A DNA stretch of 64,000 bases from CAVSIP01 sp963728075. Lineage in GTDB: Bacteria > Actinomycetota > Actinomycetes > JAFAQI01 > DASSKL01. The notes under the pieces are model-generated. The model searched no databases. It was not told the origin of the DNA and was given only the letters and a program-made list of their open reading frames with translations. The DNA lies in contig CAVSIP010000007.1 of assembly GCA_963728075.1 (NCBI GenBank), forward strand, positions 1 through 64,000, written 5' to 3'. A program made the position numbers and the translations under genes. This document shows positions 1 to 8,384 of the stretch, piece after piece (within the stretch, counting starts at the first letter, position 1; every line of letters begins with the position of its first letter).

Positions 1-626
1 ACGCCGGTGAGGCCGGCGAACGCCGCACCGACCGCCCAGCCGATGGCGGAGACCTGGTCGGCGTCGATGACGGTCAGCTCGGCGAGGTCGCGCCGGTTGA
101 CGACGGCGCGGATCTGCGTACCGAAGTGCGTGTGGTCCGACAGGATCGCGATGCCGATGGTGGCGCCGACGGCGATGCCGAGCATGGCCAGGGTGTTGAC
201 GCCGATGATGGCGCCGCCGGGGAGCTGCACGGCCGTACGGGGGAACAGCTCAGGCGGGTCGGCCTTCGACGCGAGGCCCCACACCACGGCGGCGATCCCG
301 ATGAGGAGCGTGAGCAGCCCGAGCGTCGCGACCAGCGACTCGGCCGGCGTCGCCTGGCGGCGCTGCAGCTGGCGGAACACCAGGCGCTCGACGACCAGTC
401 CCAGCGCCGGCGCGAACACACAGATGCTCAGCACCGCACCCAGCGTCATGGGCAGGTGCCAGACGCGCACCATCTGCCAGAACAGGTAGGCCGTCAGCAT
501 CGCGATGCCGCCGTGCGCCAGGTTGAACACGCCGGTGGTCCGGTAGGTGAGCAGCATGCCGATCCCGGACAGCGCGGCGATGCTGCCGAGGGAGATGCCC
601 GCCAGGGCCAGGTTGACGGTGAGCAC
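1..626 (-). CDS. Branched-chain amino acid ABC transporter permease, LivH type (3' end outside window)
   Basis: About 208 N-terminal residues of a polytopic inner-membrane permease of the LivH family, which imports leucine, isoleucine and valine or related substrates with LivM, two ATPases and a binding protein. The translation contains the family-typical early segment GMLLTYRTTGVFNLAHGGIA and several hydrophobic helices. The start is a GTG at 626, four codons after the stop of the upstream gene and in the same frame, so the two are probably co-transcribed. The gene runs off the left edge. The other transporter subunits would be expected outside the window. Confidence 0.82.
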   Translation of the reverse strand, partial: MLTVNLALAGISLGSIAALSGIGMLLTYRTTGVFNLAHGGIAMLTAYLFWQMVRVWHLPMTLGAVLSICVFAPALGLVVERLVFRQLQRRQATPAESLVATLGLLTLLIGIAAVVWGLASKADPPELFPRTAVQLPGGAIIGVNTLAMLGIAVGATIGIAILSDHTHFGTQIRAVVNRRDLAELTVIDADQVSAIGWAVGAAFAGLTG

Positions 627-638
627 GGCGGTGTGCGA

Positions 639-1181
639 TCAGCCGGTGGGCGGTTCGCAGACCCGGCACGGCCGCAGCCCGCGCCGCTGCGCGTCGCCCG
701 GCGCGACGGACTCGGCGGTGTCCTTGCCCGCGACCAGCGCGCAGCTGCTGCGGTGGTAGGACGTTCCGGACGGCAGTGCGACGAGCGTGCCGCCGTCGGC
801 GTCGGCCCGGGACGTGGGTGCGGCGGCCAGCTCCTCGACGAACAGGCCGTACAGCTCCCCCAGCTTGTGCTCGACCCCGTCGAGCCGGGCGAGCTGGCGG
901 CGGATGTCCTCGGTCGCGATGAACACGCCGGCCATGACGATGAGCGCGACACCCACCAGCCCGCCGGAGACCAGGAACGGGATCTGCTTGGCGGTCAGGG
1001 TCTGGCCGGACACGCCGTACCAGCCCAGGAACAGCGCGAGCGCGCCGAGGGCGGCCAGCGTCCAGCCCACCACCGGGCGGATCGAGGCCCAGACCCAGCG
1101 CCAGAACAGCGCGCGGTCCGGCAGGTGCAGCCGGTCCTCGGCGACACCGTCCAGGCGTTCGGACTCGGACAGTGAGGTCAC
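639..1181 (-). CDS. Two-helix membrane protein with C-terminal Ada-like Cys motif
   Basis: A 180-residue protein of unassigned function. Two transmembrane segments lie at about residues 35-55 and 67-87. A helical amphipathic stretch follows, then a C-terminal module with a YHRSSC and GLRPCRVC arrangement. Three cysteines and a histidine in this pattern resemble the small zinc-binding motif of Ada-like domains seen at the ends of many actinobacterial hypotheticals. The start overlaps the stop of the upstream secreted-protein gene by 4 bases (ATGA) and the stop is followed directly by the LivH-type permease, so it sits in a three-gene operon. A metal-binding role is inference. Confidence 0.72.
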   Translation of the reverse strand: MTSLSESERLDGVAEDRLHLPDRALFWRWVWASIRPVVGWTLAALGALALFLGWYGVSGQTLTAKQIPFLVSGGLVGVALIVMAGVFIATEDIRRQLARLDGVEHKLGELYGLFVEELAAAPTSRADADGGTLVALPSGTSYHRSSCALVAGKDTAESVAPGDAQRRGLRPCRVCEPPTG

Positions 1182-2554
1182 GCGTGCCTCCGGGAGGTGG
1201 CCAGCAGAGTCGTCGCCCGCCAGCCGACGAAGCCGGCGGCGGTGACGAGCGCGAGTACGGCGTAGAGCGTCGAGAGGTTCACCCGCAGCAGGCTGAAGCC
1301 GGTGTTGCCGGCGGCGACCTGCGGCGCGGAGCCGGATGACGGCGCGCTCGCGGTCTCGGGCGGTAGCGCGGGCGAGCTGCCGGCGCCGGTCGGCGCGAAC
1401 GTGCCGCCGGTGCCGAAGGAGTCTGGCCCGGGAACGCTCGAGGGGAACTCCGCGAAGGAGAAGTCCTGCGACTTCTGGGCCACGGCGACCACCCCGACCG
1501 AGCCGAGCGTGGCCGTCTGCACGTAGGTGCGGTTGACGTCGGGGACGCAGGAGCCGACCTGCGGGATCGGGGCGGGCTCACAGACCGGGGGCGCCCCGTC
1601 GACGGCGCGCTGGATGCTCACCCGGAGCCCGAACGCGGTGCTGCGCGCGGACCCCGGCCCGTTCTTCACGTCCGTACCGACGACGTCGAGCGCGATGCCC
1701 TGCTGGGCTACCTGCCGGACCAGACCGGGCCCGTCCTGTCCGGCCACGTGCAGGCCGTGCTCGTCGAGCGTGGCGGCCTGGCCGGCGACCGTCACGCCGC
1801 CGAAGGTGATGCGGGGGGTGTTCTTCGGCGTACCGCCCTCGGGGACGTCGACGTCGTCGACCGCTCGCAGCACGGAGATCCGGACGAGCCCGCCGATCGC
1901 CACGTCGTGCAGGACCGACTCCACGTGGACGTGGACGCCCTGGCCGTCGACGGTGGTCGTGGTGTGCCCGGTGACGGTGCCGACGCTGAGCGCGGCGGGG
2001 GTGCCGCCGGCCGCCCCGAGCCCGGCCACGACGCTCTGCGCGCTGTTGCTCGTCTGGGCGGCCTTCGCGACGGCCCGGATGGCCGACCCGCGCAGCTGGT
2101 CGTTGCCGACCTCCTGGCCGTTGACGTCCGCGGCGTCGGAGGGGTTCGTCGGGTACTGCGCATCTGCGAACAGGGGGTAGGCCGGGGGCTCAGCCGGGCA
2201 CTGCTGCTGGGCCATCGGGAGGAACTGGCTGCAGAGCAGGTGGGGTGCCTGGGCGACGAGGGTGCCGGGGAAGAACACGGCCGACAGCGCCTCCGACCCG
2301 CCGCCGGAGTCCAGGGAGCTGGCGGCGTAGCCGAGGGAGTCACGGAAGATCTGGTTGGAGAACGGCGAGACCGGCGGCTGCTGCTGCTGGGTGAACTGCA
2401 CGGCGGCCGCCGCGGTCTCGACGGCGAAGTAGCCGGGCATCTGCACGGTGGTGTCGGCGGTGGCGGTACCGAGGCCGACCGGCGCGGCGAGCAGCACGAC
2501 ACCCGCGGCGACAACCGTGACGCCGCGGCTCGCCCCCCTGCGTGCGCTGCCCAT
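1178..2554 (-). CDS. Secreted, C-terminally membrane-anchored protein of unknown function
   Basis: About 458 residues. The N-terminus has a basic stretch and a hydrophobic core ending near GTATADTT, consistent with a signal peptide. The C-terminus has one transmembrane helix (AVLALVTAAGFVGW) and a short basic tail. This layout suggests an extracellular beta-rich protein anchored at the C-terminus, similar to choice-of-anchor proteins found beside Liv-type transporters in actinomycetes. I chose the ATG at 2554 because GGGAAGG lies six bases upstream; an in-frame start at 2593 is also possible. It overlaps the next gene by 4 bases, so it probably leads the operon containing the LivH-type permease. 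Function is unknown. Confidence 0.72.
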   Translation of the reverse strand: MGSARRGASRGVTVVAAGVVLLAAPVGLGTATADTTVQMPGYFAVETAAAAVQFTQQQQPPVSPFSNQIFRDSLGYAASSLDSGGGSEALSAVFFPGTLVAQAPHLLCSQFLPMAQQQCPAEPPAYPLFADAQYPTNPSDAADVNGQEVGNDQLRGSAIRAVAKAAQTSNSAQSVVAGLGAAGGTPAALSVGTVTGHTTTTVDGQGVHVHVESVLHDVAIGGLVRISVLRAVDDVDVPEGGTPKNTPRITFGGVTVAGQAATLDEHGLHVAGQDGPGLVRQVAQQGIALDVVGTDVKNGPGSARSTAFGLRVSIQRAVDGAPPVCEPAPIPQVGSCVPDVNRTYVQTATLGSVGVVAVAQKSQDFSFAEFPSSVPGPDSFGTGGTFAPTGAGSSPALPPETASAPSSGSAPQVAAGNTGFSLLRVNLSTLYAVLALVTAAGFVGWRATTLLATSRRHA

Positions 2555-2700
2555 ACCTGCCTTCCCGGCTCCCTGCCAGTGCCACCCCGGCATCTTGTGC
2601 CCAGCGTCAGCGGGATCACTCCTGCATGATCAACGCAGCTCGAGCCACGAGGTTACGGGCGCGCAGGGGGCCGGATCGACCCTCGTGCCACCATCGCGGG

Positions 2701-3519
2701 GTGGTGCTGCGCCCTCTGTCGGGTTCGTCCCCCCAGGTCGTGGCGCATCGAGGTTCGTCGGAGGCCGCGGCGGAGCACACCTTCGCGGCGTACGAGCTGG
2801 CCCTCGCGGAGGGTGCGGACGCGGTCGAGTGCGACGTCCGGCTCACCCGGGACGGGGTGCTCGTCTGCGTCCACGACCGCCGCGTGAACCGCACCTCCAC
2901 CGGCCGCGGGGTGGTCTCCTCCCTGGAGCTGGCCGAGCTCGCCGAGCTGGACTTCTCCTCCTGGCACCCGGCCTCCCGCGGTGGCGGCATCGAGGTCGAG
3001 GAGCCCGACCGGGACCGTGCCGGGGTGCTCACGCTCGAGCGGCTGCTCGAGGTCGTCGCCTCCGCCGGGCGCCGGGTGCAGGTGGCGATCGAGACCAAGC
3101 ACCCGAGCCGCTTCGCAGGCCTGGTCGAGCTGCGGCTGGTCGAGCTGCTGTCCCGCCTCGGCCTGGCGGTGCCGGCGACCGACGGTTGGTCGCCCGTCCG
3201 GGTGATGAGCTTCGCGTCGACCAGCCTGCGCCGGATTCACGCCCTCGCACCCGAGGTGCCCACGGTCCTGCTGTTGCGCGGGGTCCCGCTGCGGCTGCGG
3301 GACGGCACGCTGCCGCAGCGCGTACGCATCGCCGGCCCGTCGCTGCGCGGCCTGCGCGCCGTACCGCAGTACGTCGCCCGGGCGCACGAGCGCGGGCACG
3401 AGGTGCACGTCTGGACCGTGAACCGGCCGGAGGACGTCGAGTTCGTCGTCGAGCTCGGGGTCGACGCCGTCATCACCGACCGTCCGGGAGCGGTGCTGCG
3501 CCAGCTCGGCCGCGGGTGA
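2701..3519 (+). CDS. Glycerophosphodiester phosphodiesterase family protein
   Basis: Hydrolyses glycerophosphodiesters to glycerol-3-phosphate and an alcohol. About 272 residues of TIM-barrel GDPD fold. The GDPD signature is clear: VVAHRG near the N-terminus, then the AVECDVRLTRDG metal-binding segment and VHDRRVNRT, with IETKHPS in the middle and HVWTVNRPED plus DAVITDRPG at the C-terminal end. No signal peptide is seen. The GTG at 2701 is the start closest to the conserved domain; an in-frame ATG at 2626 would add a poorly conserved leader that runs into the divergent promoter region. The gene is convergent with arcA and a strong hairpin lies between them. Confidence 0.85.
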   Translation: MVLRPLSGSSPQVVAHRGSSEAAAEHTFAAYELALAEGADAVECDVRLTRDGVLVCVHDRRVNRTSTGRGVVSSLELAELAELDFSSWHPASRGGGIEVEEPDRDRAGVLTLERLLEVVASAGRRVQVAIETKHPSRFAGLVELRLVELLSRLGLAVPATDGWSPVRVMSFASTSLRRIHALAPEVPTVLLLRGVPLRLRDGTLPQRVRIAGPSLRGLRAVPQYVARAHERGHEVHVWTVNRPEDVEFVVELGVDAVITDRPGAVLRQLGRG

Positions 3520-3586
3520 GCCCCGCCGCGCAGGCCGGGCGGTAGGGCTCTGTCGGGAACGGTCGGACCCGGTTACGCTGGCTGTG

Positions 3587-3624
3587 CCCGGACGCCGCCG
3601 TATCCCCCGTCGGCGGCGTCCGGG
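3587..3624. terminator. Bidirectional hairpin terminator between GDPD and arcA
   Basis: A perfect 14-base inverted repeat, CCCGGACGCCGCCG and its complement, separated by a 10-base loop. It sits between two convergent genes. It lacks a long T tract, as is common for high-GC actinobacterial terminators. Confidence 0.75.
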
Positions 3625-3666
3625 TCTTCGCTGCTCCAGGGCGCCGGGCCCCGCGCGGCCCGAGCG

Positions 3667-4860
3667 TCAGCCGACCGCGTCGCGCTGCACCGGGCAGGAC
3701 ATGCAGCGCGGGCCACCGCGCCCGCTGCCGAGCTCGCTGCCCGGGATGGCCACGACCTCGATCCCGTGCTGCTCGAGCCGGGCGTTGGTCTCGACGTTGC
3801 GCTCGTAGGCGACGCACACCCGAGGCGCGAGCGCGAGGGTGTTGTTGCCGTCGTCCCACTGCTCCCGTTCGGCCGTGACCGGGTCGAGGCCGGTGTCGAT
3901 GACGTGCAACCGGTCCAGCCCCATGGCGCTCGCAGCGGCCCACAGGAACGGCTCCGGCTCGCCGACGTGCAGCCGGCCGTCGGCGTCACGGGTGACCGGG
4001 TGCGCGACGAGCGTGTCGGCGACCGCCGGGTACATGACGACGCTGTCGACGTCGACCATCGTGCACACCGTGTCCAGGTGCATGGTGGCGCGCTCCTGGG
4101 CGATCGGCACGACGAGCACGGTGGTGGCCAGCCCGTGCTCGAAGAGCCGACCGGCCAGCGTCTCGACACCGGCCGGCGTCGTGCGTTGGCCCACCCCGAC
4201 CGCCACCACGCCGGGGGCCAGCAGCAGCACGTCACCGCCCTCGAGCCACTCCTCCCCGGGCCGGTAGAGCCGGGGCACGTCCGTGAAGCGGGGGTGGTGG
4301 TCGTACACGGCGTCGGTGAGCAGCGTCTCGCGCCGCCGCGCCGGCATGGAGGGACTCGTCACCGCCACGGCGGAGCCCACCCAGACCGATGAGTCGCGCG
4401 TGAACAGCAGGTTCGGCAGCGGCGGCACGACGAAGTCGTGGCGGTCCAGGAGCCGGTACACCAGCCCCCGCCCACCCGGCAGCTCCTCGTGCGACAGGCC
4501 CGCGATGAGGACCTCGGCCAGGGCGTCGGTGTCGAGGTCGCGCAGGTACACGGCGAGGGTGGTGCCGAGAGCGGCACCCATGTGCCGCTGCGCGACCGTC
4601 GCCTCGATCAGCTGCTCCCGGGCGTCCGGGACGTCCAGGACGTCCACGAGCAGGTCGCGCAGGTAGAGGACCTCGACGCCCCGGCGGCGCAGCGCGTCGG
4701 CGAACGCGTCGTGCTCGTCCTGCGCCCGCTCCACCCAGGGGATGGCGTCGAAGAGCAGGTCGGCGCTGTTGCGCGGGGTCAGCCGCCGCAGCTCGTCACC
4801 CGGCCGGTGCAGCAGCACCGTACGCAGCGGGCCGACCTCGCTGTCCACGCGCGGCGTCAC
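3667..4860 (-). CDS. arcA: Arginine deiminase
   Basis: Cytoplasmic enzyme converting L-arginine to L-citrulline and ammonia. The 397-residue length is normal for ArcA. Family motifs are all present: LLHRPGDEL and LTPRN near the N-terminus, LPNLLFTRDSS with the substrate-binding Asp, EWLEGGDVLLL, the ATMHLDTV segment with the catalytic His and Asp, and the C-terminal GRGGPRCMSCP carrying the nucleophilic Cys. No arcB or arcC partner lies next to it, so it may act alone, for example in acid or nitrogen stress, rather than in a full deiminase pathway operon. The larC stop lies only 10 bases upstream of its start, so it may be read with the lar genes. Confidence 0.95.
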   Translation of the reverse strand: MTPRVDSEVGPLRTVLLHRPGDELRRLTPRNSADLLFDAIPWVERAQDEHDAFADALRRRGVEVLYLRDLLVDVLDVPDAREQLIEATVAQRHMGAALGTTLAVYLRDLDTDALAEVLIAGLSHEELPGGRGLVYRLLDRHDFVVPPLPNLLFTRDSSVWVGSAVAVTSPSMPARRRETLLTDAVYDHHPRFTDVPRLYRPGEEWLEGGDVLLLAPGVVAVGVGQRTTPAGVETLAGRLFEHGLATTVLVVPIAQERATMHLDTVCTMVDVDSVVMYPAVADTLVAHPVTRDADGRLHVGEPEPFLWAAASAMGLDRLHVIDTGLDPVTAEREQWDDGNNTLALAPRVCVAYERNVETNARLEQHGIEVVAIPGSELGSGRGGPRCMSCPVQRDAVG

Positions 4861-4870
4861 GACGCGGACC

Positions 4871-6049
4871 CTACGCGTACAGACGGGCCGCGGCCGCCGT
4901 CGCGGCCGCGAGGACCTGCTTGGCCGGCCGGGAGAGCGCGACCGCGGCCGCGGCGACGTCGTCGTACTCCGGCGCGGCGTTCACCACCGTCCCGTCCAGC
5001 CGAGCGACCTTCACCCGTACCGGCTCGCCGTCCACGGTGACCGTGCACGTCTCGCGGTCGAGCGCCCGCTTGGTGACCGCCGTCTCCCGCAGCCCGATGG
5101 TGGACGTCTCGCGGAAGACGACCGTGCGGACGGCGTCGGCCACGGCGGCGGTGCAGAGTACGTGCAGCGTGTGCGCCGGGCGCCCCTTCTTCATGAGGAC
5201 GGGGGTCAGCCAGGCGTCCGCAGCGCCCGCCGACAGCAGCGCGGACACCACCGCCGGCCACAGCCGCGGGTCGAGGTCGTCCACGTTCGCCTCGAGCAGC
5301 AGGTCCGCGCTGCCGGGTGCCTGCGCCGGGGCCCCGACGACGAGCCGCAGCACGTTGGGCCGGCCGGGGTCGTCGCGCCCACCGGCTCCGGCTGCCACCC
5401 GGTCGACCTGCATCGGGGGCAGCGGTCCCCACCCGTCCACCCAGGTCACGAGCAGCGCGGCCCCTGTCGGTGTCGCGAGCTCGGCCTCCCCCGGGCCGCC
5501 GTGCACCGTGGCGCCGGTCCCGGCGAGCAGGGCCAGCACCGCCGGCGCCGGGACCGGCAGGTCGCCGTGCGCGCTCCGGGCGGTGCCTCCGCCCAGTGCG
5601 ACCGGGCCTGCGGACAGCGTCGTGAGACCGAGCGCGGCCAGCCCGGCGCACGCACCGACCACGTCCGCCACCGCATCGTGGGCGCCGACCTCGTGGAAGT
5701 GCACGTCGTCGACCGCGACGCCGTGCACCGCAGCCTCGGCTGCGGCGAGCCGGCGGAATGCCTCGAGCGCCCGGTCGCGCACCTCCGCGGGCAGCGTCGC
5801 CCGCTCGAGGAGCGTCCGCACGTCCCGCCACGGCCGGGCCCTGTCATCGTCCGCGGGGACCTGCACCCGCACCTGCGTGGCCGCGATCCCGGCGCGCCGG
5901 ACCCGCTCGGCGCTCAGGCGTACGCCGGGCAGCACCGCGTCGACGGCTCGCTGCAGGTCCGGCACGGGGACCCCGGCGTCGACGGTCGCGCCGAGGACCA
6001 TGTCGCCGCTCACGCCGCTGGAGCAGTCCAGCCAGGCGATGTCACTCAT
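4871..6049 (-). CDS. larC: Nickel pincer cofactor biosynthesis protein LarC
   Basis: LarC inserts nickel into the thiolated pyridinium mononucleotide scaffold to finish the nickel-pincer nucleotide cofactor used by LarA-type racemases. The 392-residue protein opens with WLDCSSGVSGDM, typical of the family, and includes VHFHEVGAHDAVADVVG, a LATPTGAALL stretch, an LLLEANVDDLDPRLW segment and LTPVLMKKGRPAHTL. Both the N- and C-terminal LarC domains appear intact without the frameshift seen in some lactobacilli. The start overlaps larB by 8 bases. LarE and LarA are not in the window. Confidence 0.92.
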   Translation of the reverse strand: MSDIAWLDCSSGVSGDMVLGATVDAGVPVPDLQRAVDAVLPGVRLSAERVRRAGIAATQVRVQVPADDDRARPWRDVRTLLERATLPAEVRDRALEAFRRLAAAEAAVHGVAVDDVHFHEVGAHDAVADVVGACAGLAALGLTTLSAGPVALGGGTARSAHGDLPVPAPAVLALLAGTGATVHGGPGEAELATPTGAALLVTWVDGWGPLPPMQVDRVAAGAGGRDDPGRPNVLRLVVGAPAQAPGSADLLLEANVDDLDPRLWPAVVSALLSAGAADAWLTPVLMKKGRPAHTLHVLCTAAVADAVRTVVFRETSTIGLRETAVTKRALDRETCTVTVDGEPVRVKVARLDGTVVNAAPEYDDVAAAAVALSRPAKQVLAAATAAAARLYA

Positions 6050-6815
6050 GTGCGGCCCGGCGGGCGACGCGCGCAGCGAACACCCCCGCGCCGAACCCGT
6101 TGTCGATGTTGACGACGGTCACCCCCGGCGCGCAGGAGCTCAGCATCGCGAGGAGAGCGGCGAAGCCCCCGAGCGAGACGCCGTACCCGACGCTGGTCGG
6201 GACCGCCACGACCGGCGTGCCGACGAGTCCACCGACGACGCTGGGCAGGGCACCCTCCATACCGGCGGCGACGACGAGGCAGTCGGCCCGGTCGAGGGCG
6301 GGGCGCGCGTCGAGCAGGCGGTGCAGGCCGGCGACGCCCACGTCGTCCACGCGGGTCACGGCGGCCCCGAACGCGCGGGCGACGAACGCCGCCTCGGCGG
6401 CGACCGGGCCGTCGCTCGTCCCTGCCGCGACGACGCACACCGTGCCGCGGGTGGATGGGAGCTCGCCCACCGCCACGCACCGCGCCTCGTCGTCGACGAC
6501 CGCGTCCGGCAGCTCGGCCCGTACCGCGGCGAGGGTCTCGGCGTCGAGCCGGGTCGCGACGGCCGGCCGGCGGCCGGGAGCCGCCTGGAGGGCCCGCAGC
6601 AGCGCCAGGCTCTGGGCGCAGGTCTTGCCGGCGCCGTACACGACCTCCGGGTCGCCGGTGCGCAGGCCGCGGTGGGTGTCGAGCTTGGCGAAGCCGAGGT
6701 CGGTGAAGCCGGGGCCGGCGAGCGGGCCGGCGGCGAGCGTCCGCACCGCGTCGTCGACCGGCACCCGGCCGGCCGCGACGTCGGCGAGCAGCGCCCGTAC
6801 CTCGGAGTCGTCCAT
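6042..6815 (-). CDS. larB: Nickel pincer cofactor biosynthesis protein LarB
   Basis: LarB carboxylates and hydrolyses nicotinic acid adenine dinucleotide, the first step in nickel-pincer cofactor synthesis. The 257-residue protein has a short helical N-terminus (residues 1-50) with FAKLDTHRGLRTG and then GAGKTCAQ, followed by a PurE/AIR-carboxylase-like domain with AAGTSDGPVAAEA, GMEGALPSVVGGLV and VPTSVGYGVSLGG, all family hallmarks. It overlaps larC by 8 bases, indicating translational coupling. The divergent DUF4446 gene starts 32 bases away, so the short gap holds both promoters. Confidence 0.92.
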   Translation of the reverse strand: MDDSEVRALLADVAAGRVPVDDAVRTLAAGPLAGPGFTDLGFAKLDTHRGLRTGDPEVVYGAGKTCAQSLALLRALQAAPGRRPAVATRLDAETLAAVRAELPDAVVDDEARCVAVGELPSTRGTVCVVAAGTSDGPVAAEAAFVARAFGAAVTRVDDVGVAGLHRLLDARPALDRADCLVVAAGMEGALPSVVGGLVGTPVVAVPTSVGYGVSLGGFAALLAMLSSCAPGVTVVNIDNGFGAGVFAARVARRAAHE

Positions 6816-6846
6816 GGCCGGGAGCGTAGGCGGTTACGCTCGCTGG

Positions 6847-7410
6847 GTGCTCCCGCTGGACCGCAACGTCCTCGACCTCCTCGCCATCTCCGGCGCCGCT
6901 GCCGGCGCGCTCGGCCTGCTCCTCGGCCTTGCCGCGCAGCTGCGCCTGCGCCGGCTGCACCGCCGCTTCGCGGTCCTGCAGGGCCCGGACGGTCGTTCCC
7001 GGACCCTGCTCGAGGCCTTCGAGCGCGAGACCGACCGGGTCGAGGCCTTCCGCGGCGAGCTGGACGGTGCCCGCCGCGACCTCGACGCCGCCCGCGCCGA
7101 CCTCGCCGACGCCGTGCGACACGTGGCGGTGGTCCGGTACGACGCCTTCGGCGACATGGGTGGCCGGCTGTCGTTCTCGGCCGCCCTGCTGGACGACTCC
7201 GGCGACGGGGTGCTGTTCACCGCGATCAACGGCCGTAGCGAGACCCGGCTCTACGCCAAGGGAGTCACCGGCGGCGCCTCCGAGGGGCAGCTCTCGCCGG
7301 AGGAGGTGGAGGCGGTCGAGCTGGCCATGAGCGGCCGGCCGCCACGTGCCGCCCGCCGAGGCGGCCGGGCCGCCCGGCGGGTGGACGGCCCCGCGGCGGC
7401 TCGGCCCTGA
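6847..7410 (+). CDS. DUF4446 family membrane-anchored protein
   Basis: 187 residues. One N-terminal transmembrane helix (about residues 8-28) is followed by a coiled-coil-forming stretch rich in Arg, Glu and Ala, then the DUF4446 core: YDAFGDMGGRLSFSAALLDD, GVLFTAINGR, RLYAKGVTGG and LSPEEVEAVE. The function of the family is unknown. The GTG start at 6847 has TACGCT six bases upstream, the pattern of a leaderless actinobacterial transcript. Its stop overlaps the pheA start by one base (TGATG), so it is coupled to phenylalanine synthesis and serS. Confidence 0.85.
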   Translation: MLPLDRNVLDLLAISGAAAGALGLLLGLAAQLRLRRLHRRFAVLQGPDGRSRTLLEAFERETDRVEAFRGELDGARRDLDAARADLADAVRHVAVVRYDAFGDMGGRLSFSAALLDDSGDGVLFTAINGRSETRLYAKGVTGGASEGQLSPEEVEAVELAMSGRPPRAARRGGRAARRVDGPAAARP

Positions 7411-8345
7411 TGCCCGGCGTGCCCCCGACGCGGTTCGCCTACCTCGGGCCGGAGGGGACGTTCACCGAGGCGGCGCTGCGAGCGCTGCCCGCCGCAGCGA
7501 AGGCCGAGCTGCAGCCGTACCCGTCCGTGCCGGACGCGCTCGACGCGGTGCGCGACGGCGAGGCCGACGCCGCGATGGTGCCGCTGGAGAACTCGGTCGA
7601 GGGCTCGGTCGCCACGACGCTGGACGAGCTCGCCGGGGACCCGCCGGTGCACATCGTGCGGGAGACCACGCTGCCCGTCTCGTTCGCGCTGCTCGCCCGG
7701 CCGGGGACGGCGCTCGCGGACGTGACGACCGTCACGACGATCCCGCACGCCGAGGCGCAGGTGCGCGGCTGGCTGCGCCGGACGCTGCCGGACGCGAAGT
7801 TCATCCCCGCGGCGAGCACGGCAGACGGGGCGCGCGCGGTGGCGGCCGGCCTGGCCGACGCGGCGATCGCCGCCCCGCTGGCCGCCGAGCGGTACCGGCT
7901 GCAGATCGTGGCGGAGGAGATCCACGACCGGGACGACGCGGTCACCCGCTTCGTCCTCGTCACGCGGCCGGCCCCGCCGGGGCCACCAAGCGGCGCCGAC
8001 CGGACGACCGTGGTCGCCTACATCGCGGACGACCACCCCGGGGCGCTGCTGGAGATCCTCACCGAGTTCGCCGTACGCGGGGTGAACCTCACCCGCATCG
8101 AGTCCCGGCCCACCGGCGGCGGGCTGGGCCGCTACTACTTCTCCATCGACCTCGAGGGCCACGTCGCCGACGCGCGGGTGGGCGAGGCCCTCTCGGCGCT
8201 GCGCCGGATCTGCGCGGACGTGCGCTACCTCGGGTCGTACCCGCGGGCGGACGAGGTCGCGCCGGTCGTGCGCCGCGGCACCACCGACGAGGAGTTCCGG
8301 GACGCGGAGGCGTGGCTGGCCCGCATCCGCGAGGGGCGCGCCTGA
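7410..8345 (+). CDS. pheA: Prephenate dehydratase
   Basis: Cytoplasmic enzyme that decarboxylates and dehydrates prephenate to phenylpyruvate for phenylalanine synthesis. The 311 residues comprise a PDT catalytic domain (about 1-190) starting at YLGPEGTFTEAAL, with PLENSVEGSV and the catalytic TRF motif in DDAVTRFVLVTR, and a C-terminal ACT regulatory domain with GALLEILTEFAVRGVNLTRI and ESRPTGGG, the phenylalanine-binding motif. It is therefore probably feedback inhibited by phenylalanine. The start overlaps the preceding DUF4446 stop by one base. Confidence 0.94.
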   Translation: MPGVPPTRFAYLGPEGTFTEAALRALPAAAKAELQPYPSVPDALDAVRDGEADAAMVPLENSVEGSVATTLDELAGDPPVHIVRETTLPVSFALLARPGTALADVTTVTTIPHAEAQVRGWLRRTLPDAKFIPAASTADGARAVAAGLADAAIAAPLAAERYRLQIVAEEIHDRDDAVTRFVLVTRPAPPGPPSGADRTTVVAYIADDHPGALLEILTEFAVRGVNLTRIESRPTGGGLGRYYFSIDLEGHVADARVGEALSALRRICADVRYLGSYPRADEVAPVVRRGTTDEEFRDAEAWLARIREGRA

Positions 8346-8384
8346 CCCGCCAACCCGGTTGCCGGGCGCCGGTAGCCTCGAACC

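Noticed and set aside
2448..3545. Open frame of 365 codons overlapping the GDPD gene
   Set aside because: Wrong frame for the GDPD motifs, Arg-rich, no ribosome site.
4742..6112. Long open frame opposite larC and arcA
   Set aside because: Frame is rich in Arg, Pro and Gly with no motif and mirrors the third-position bias of the real genes.
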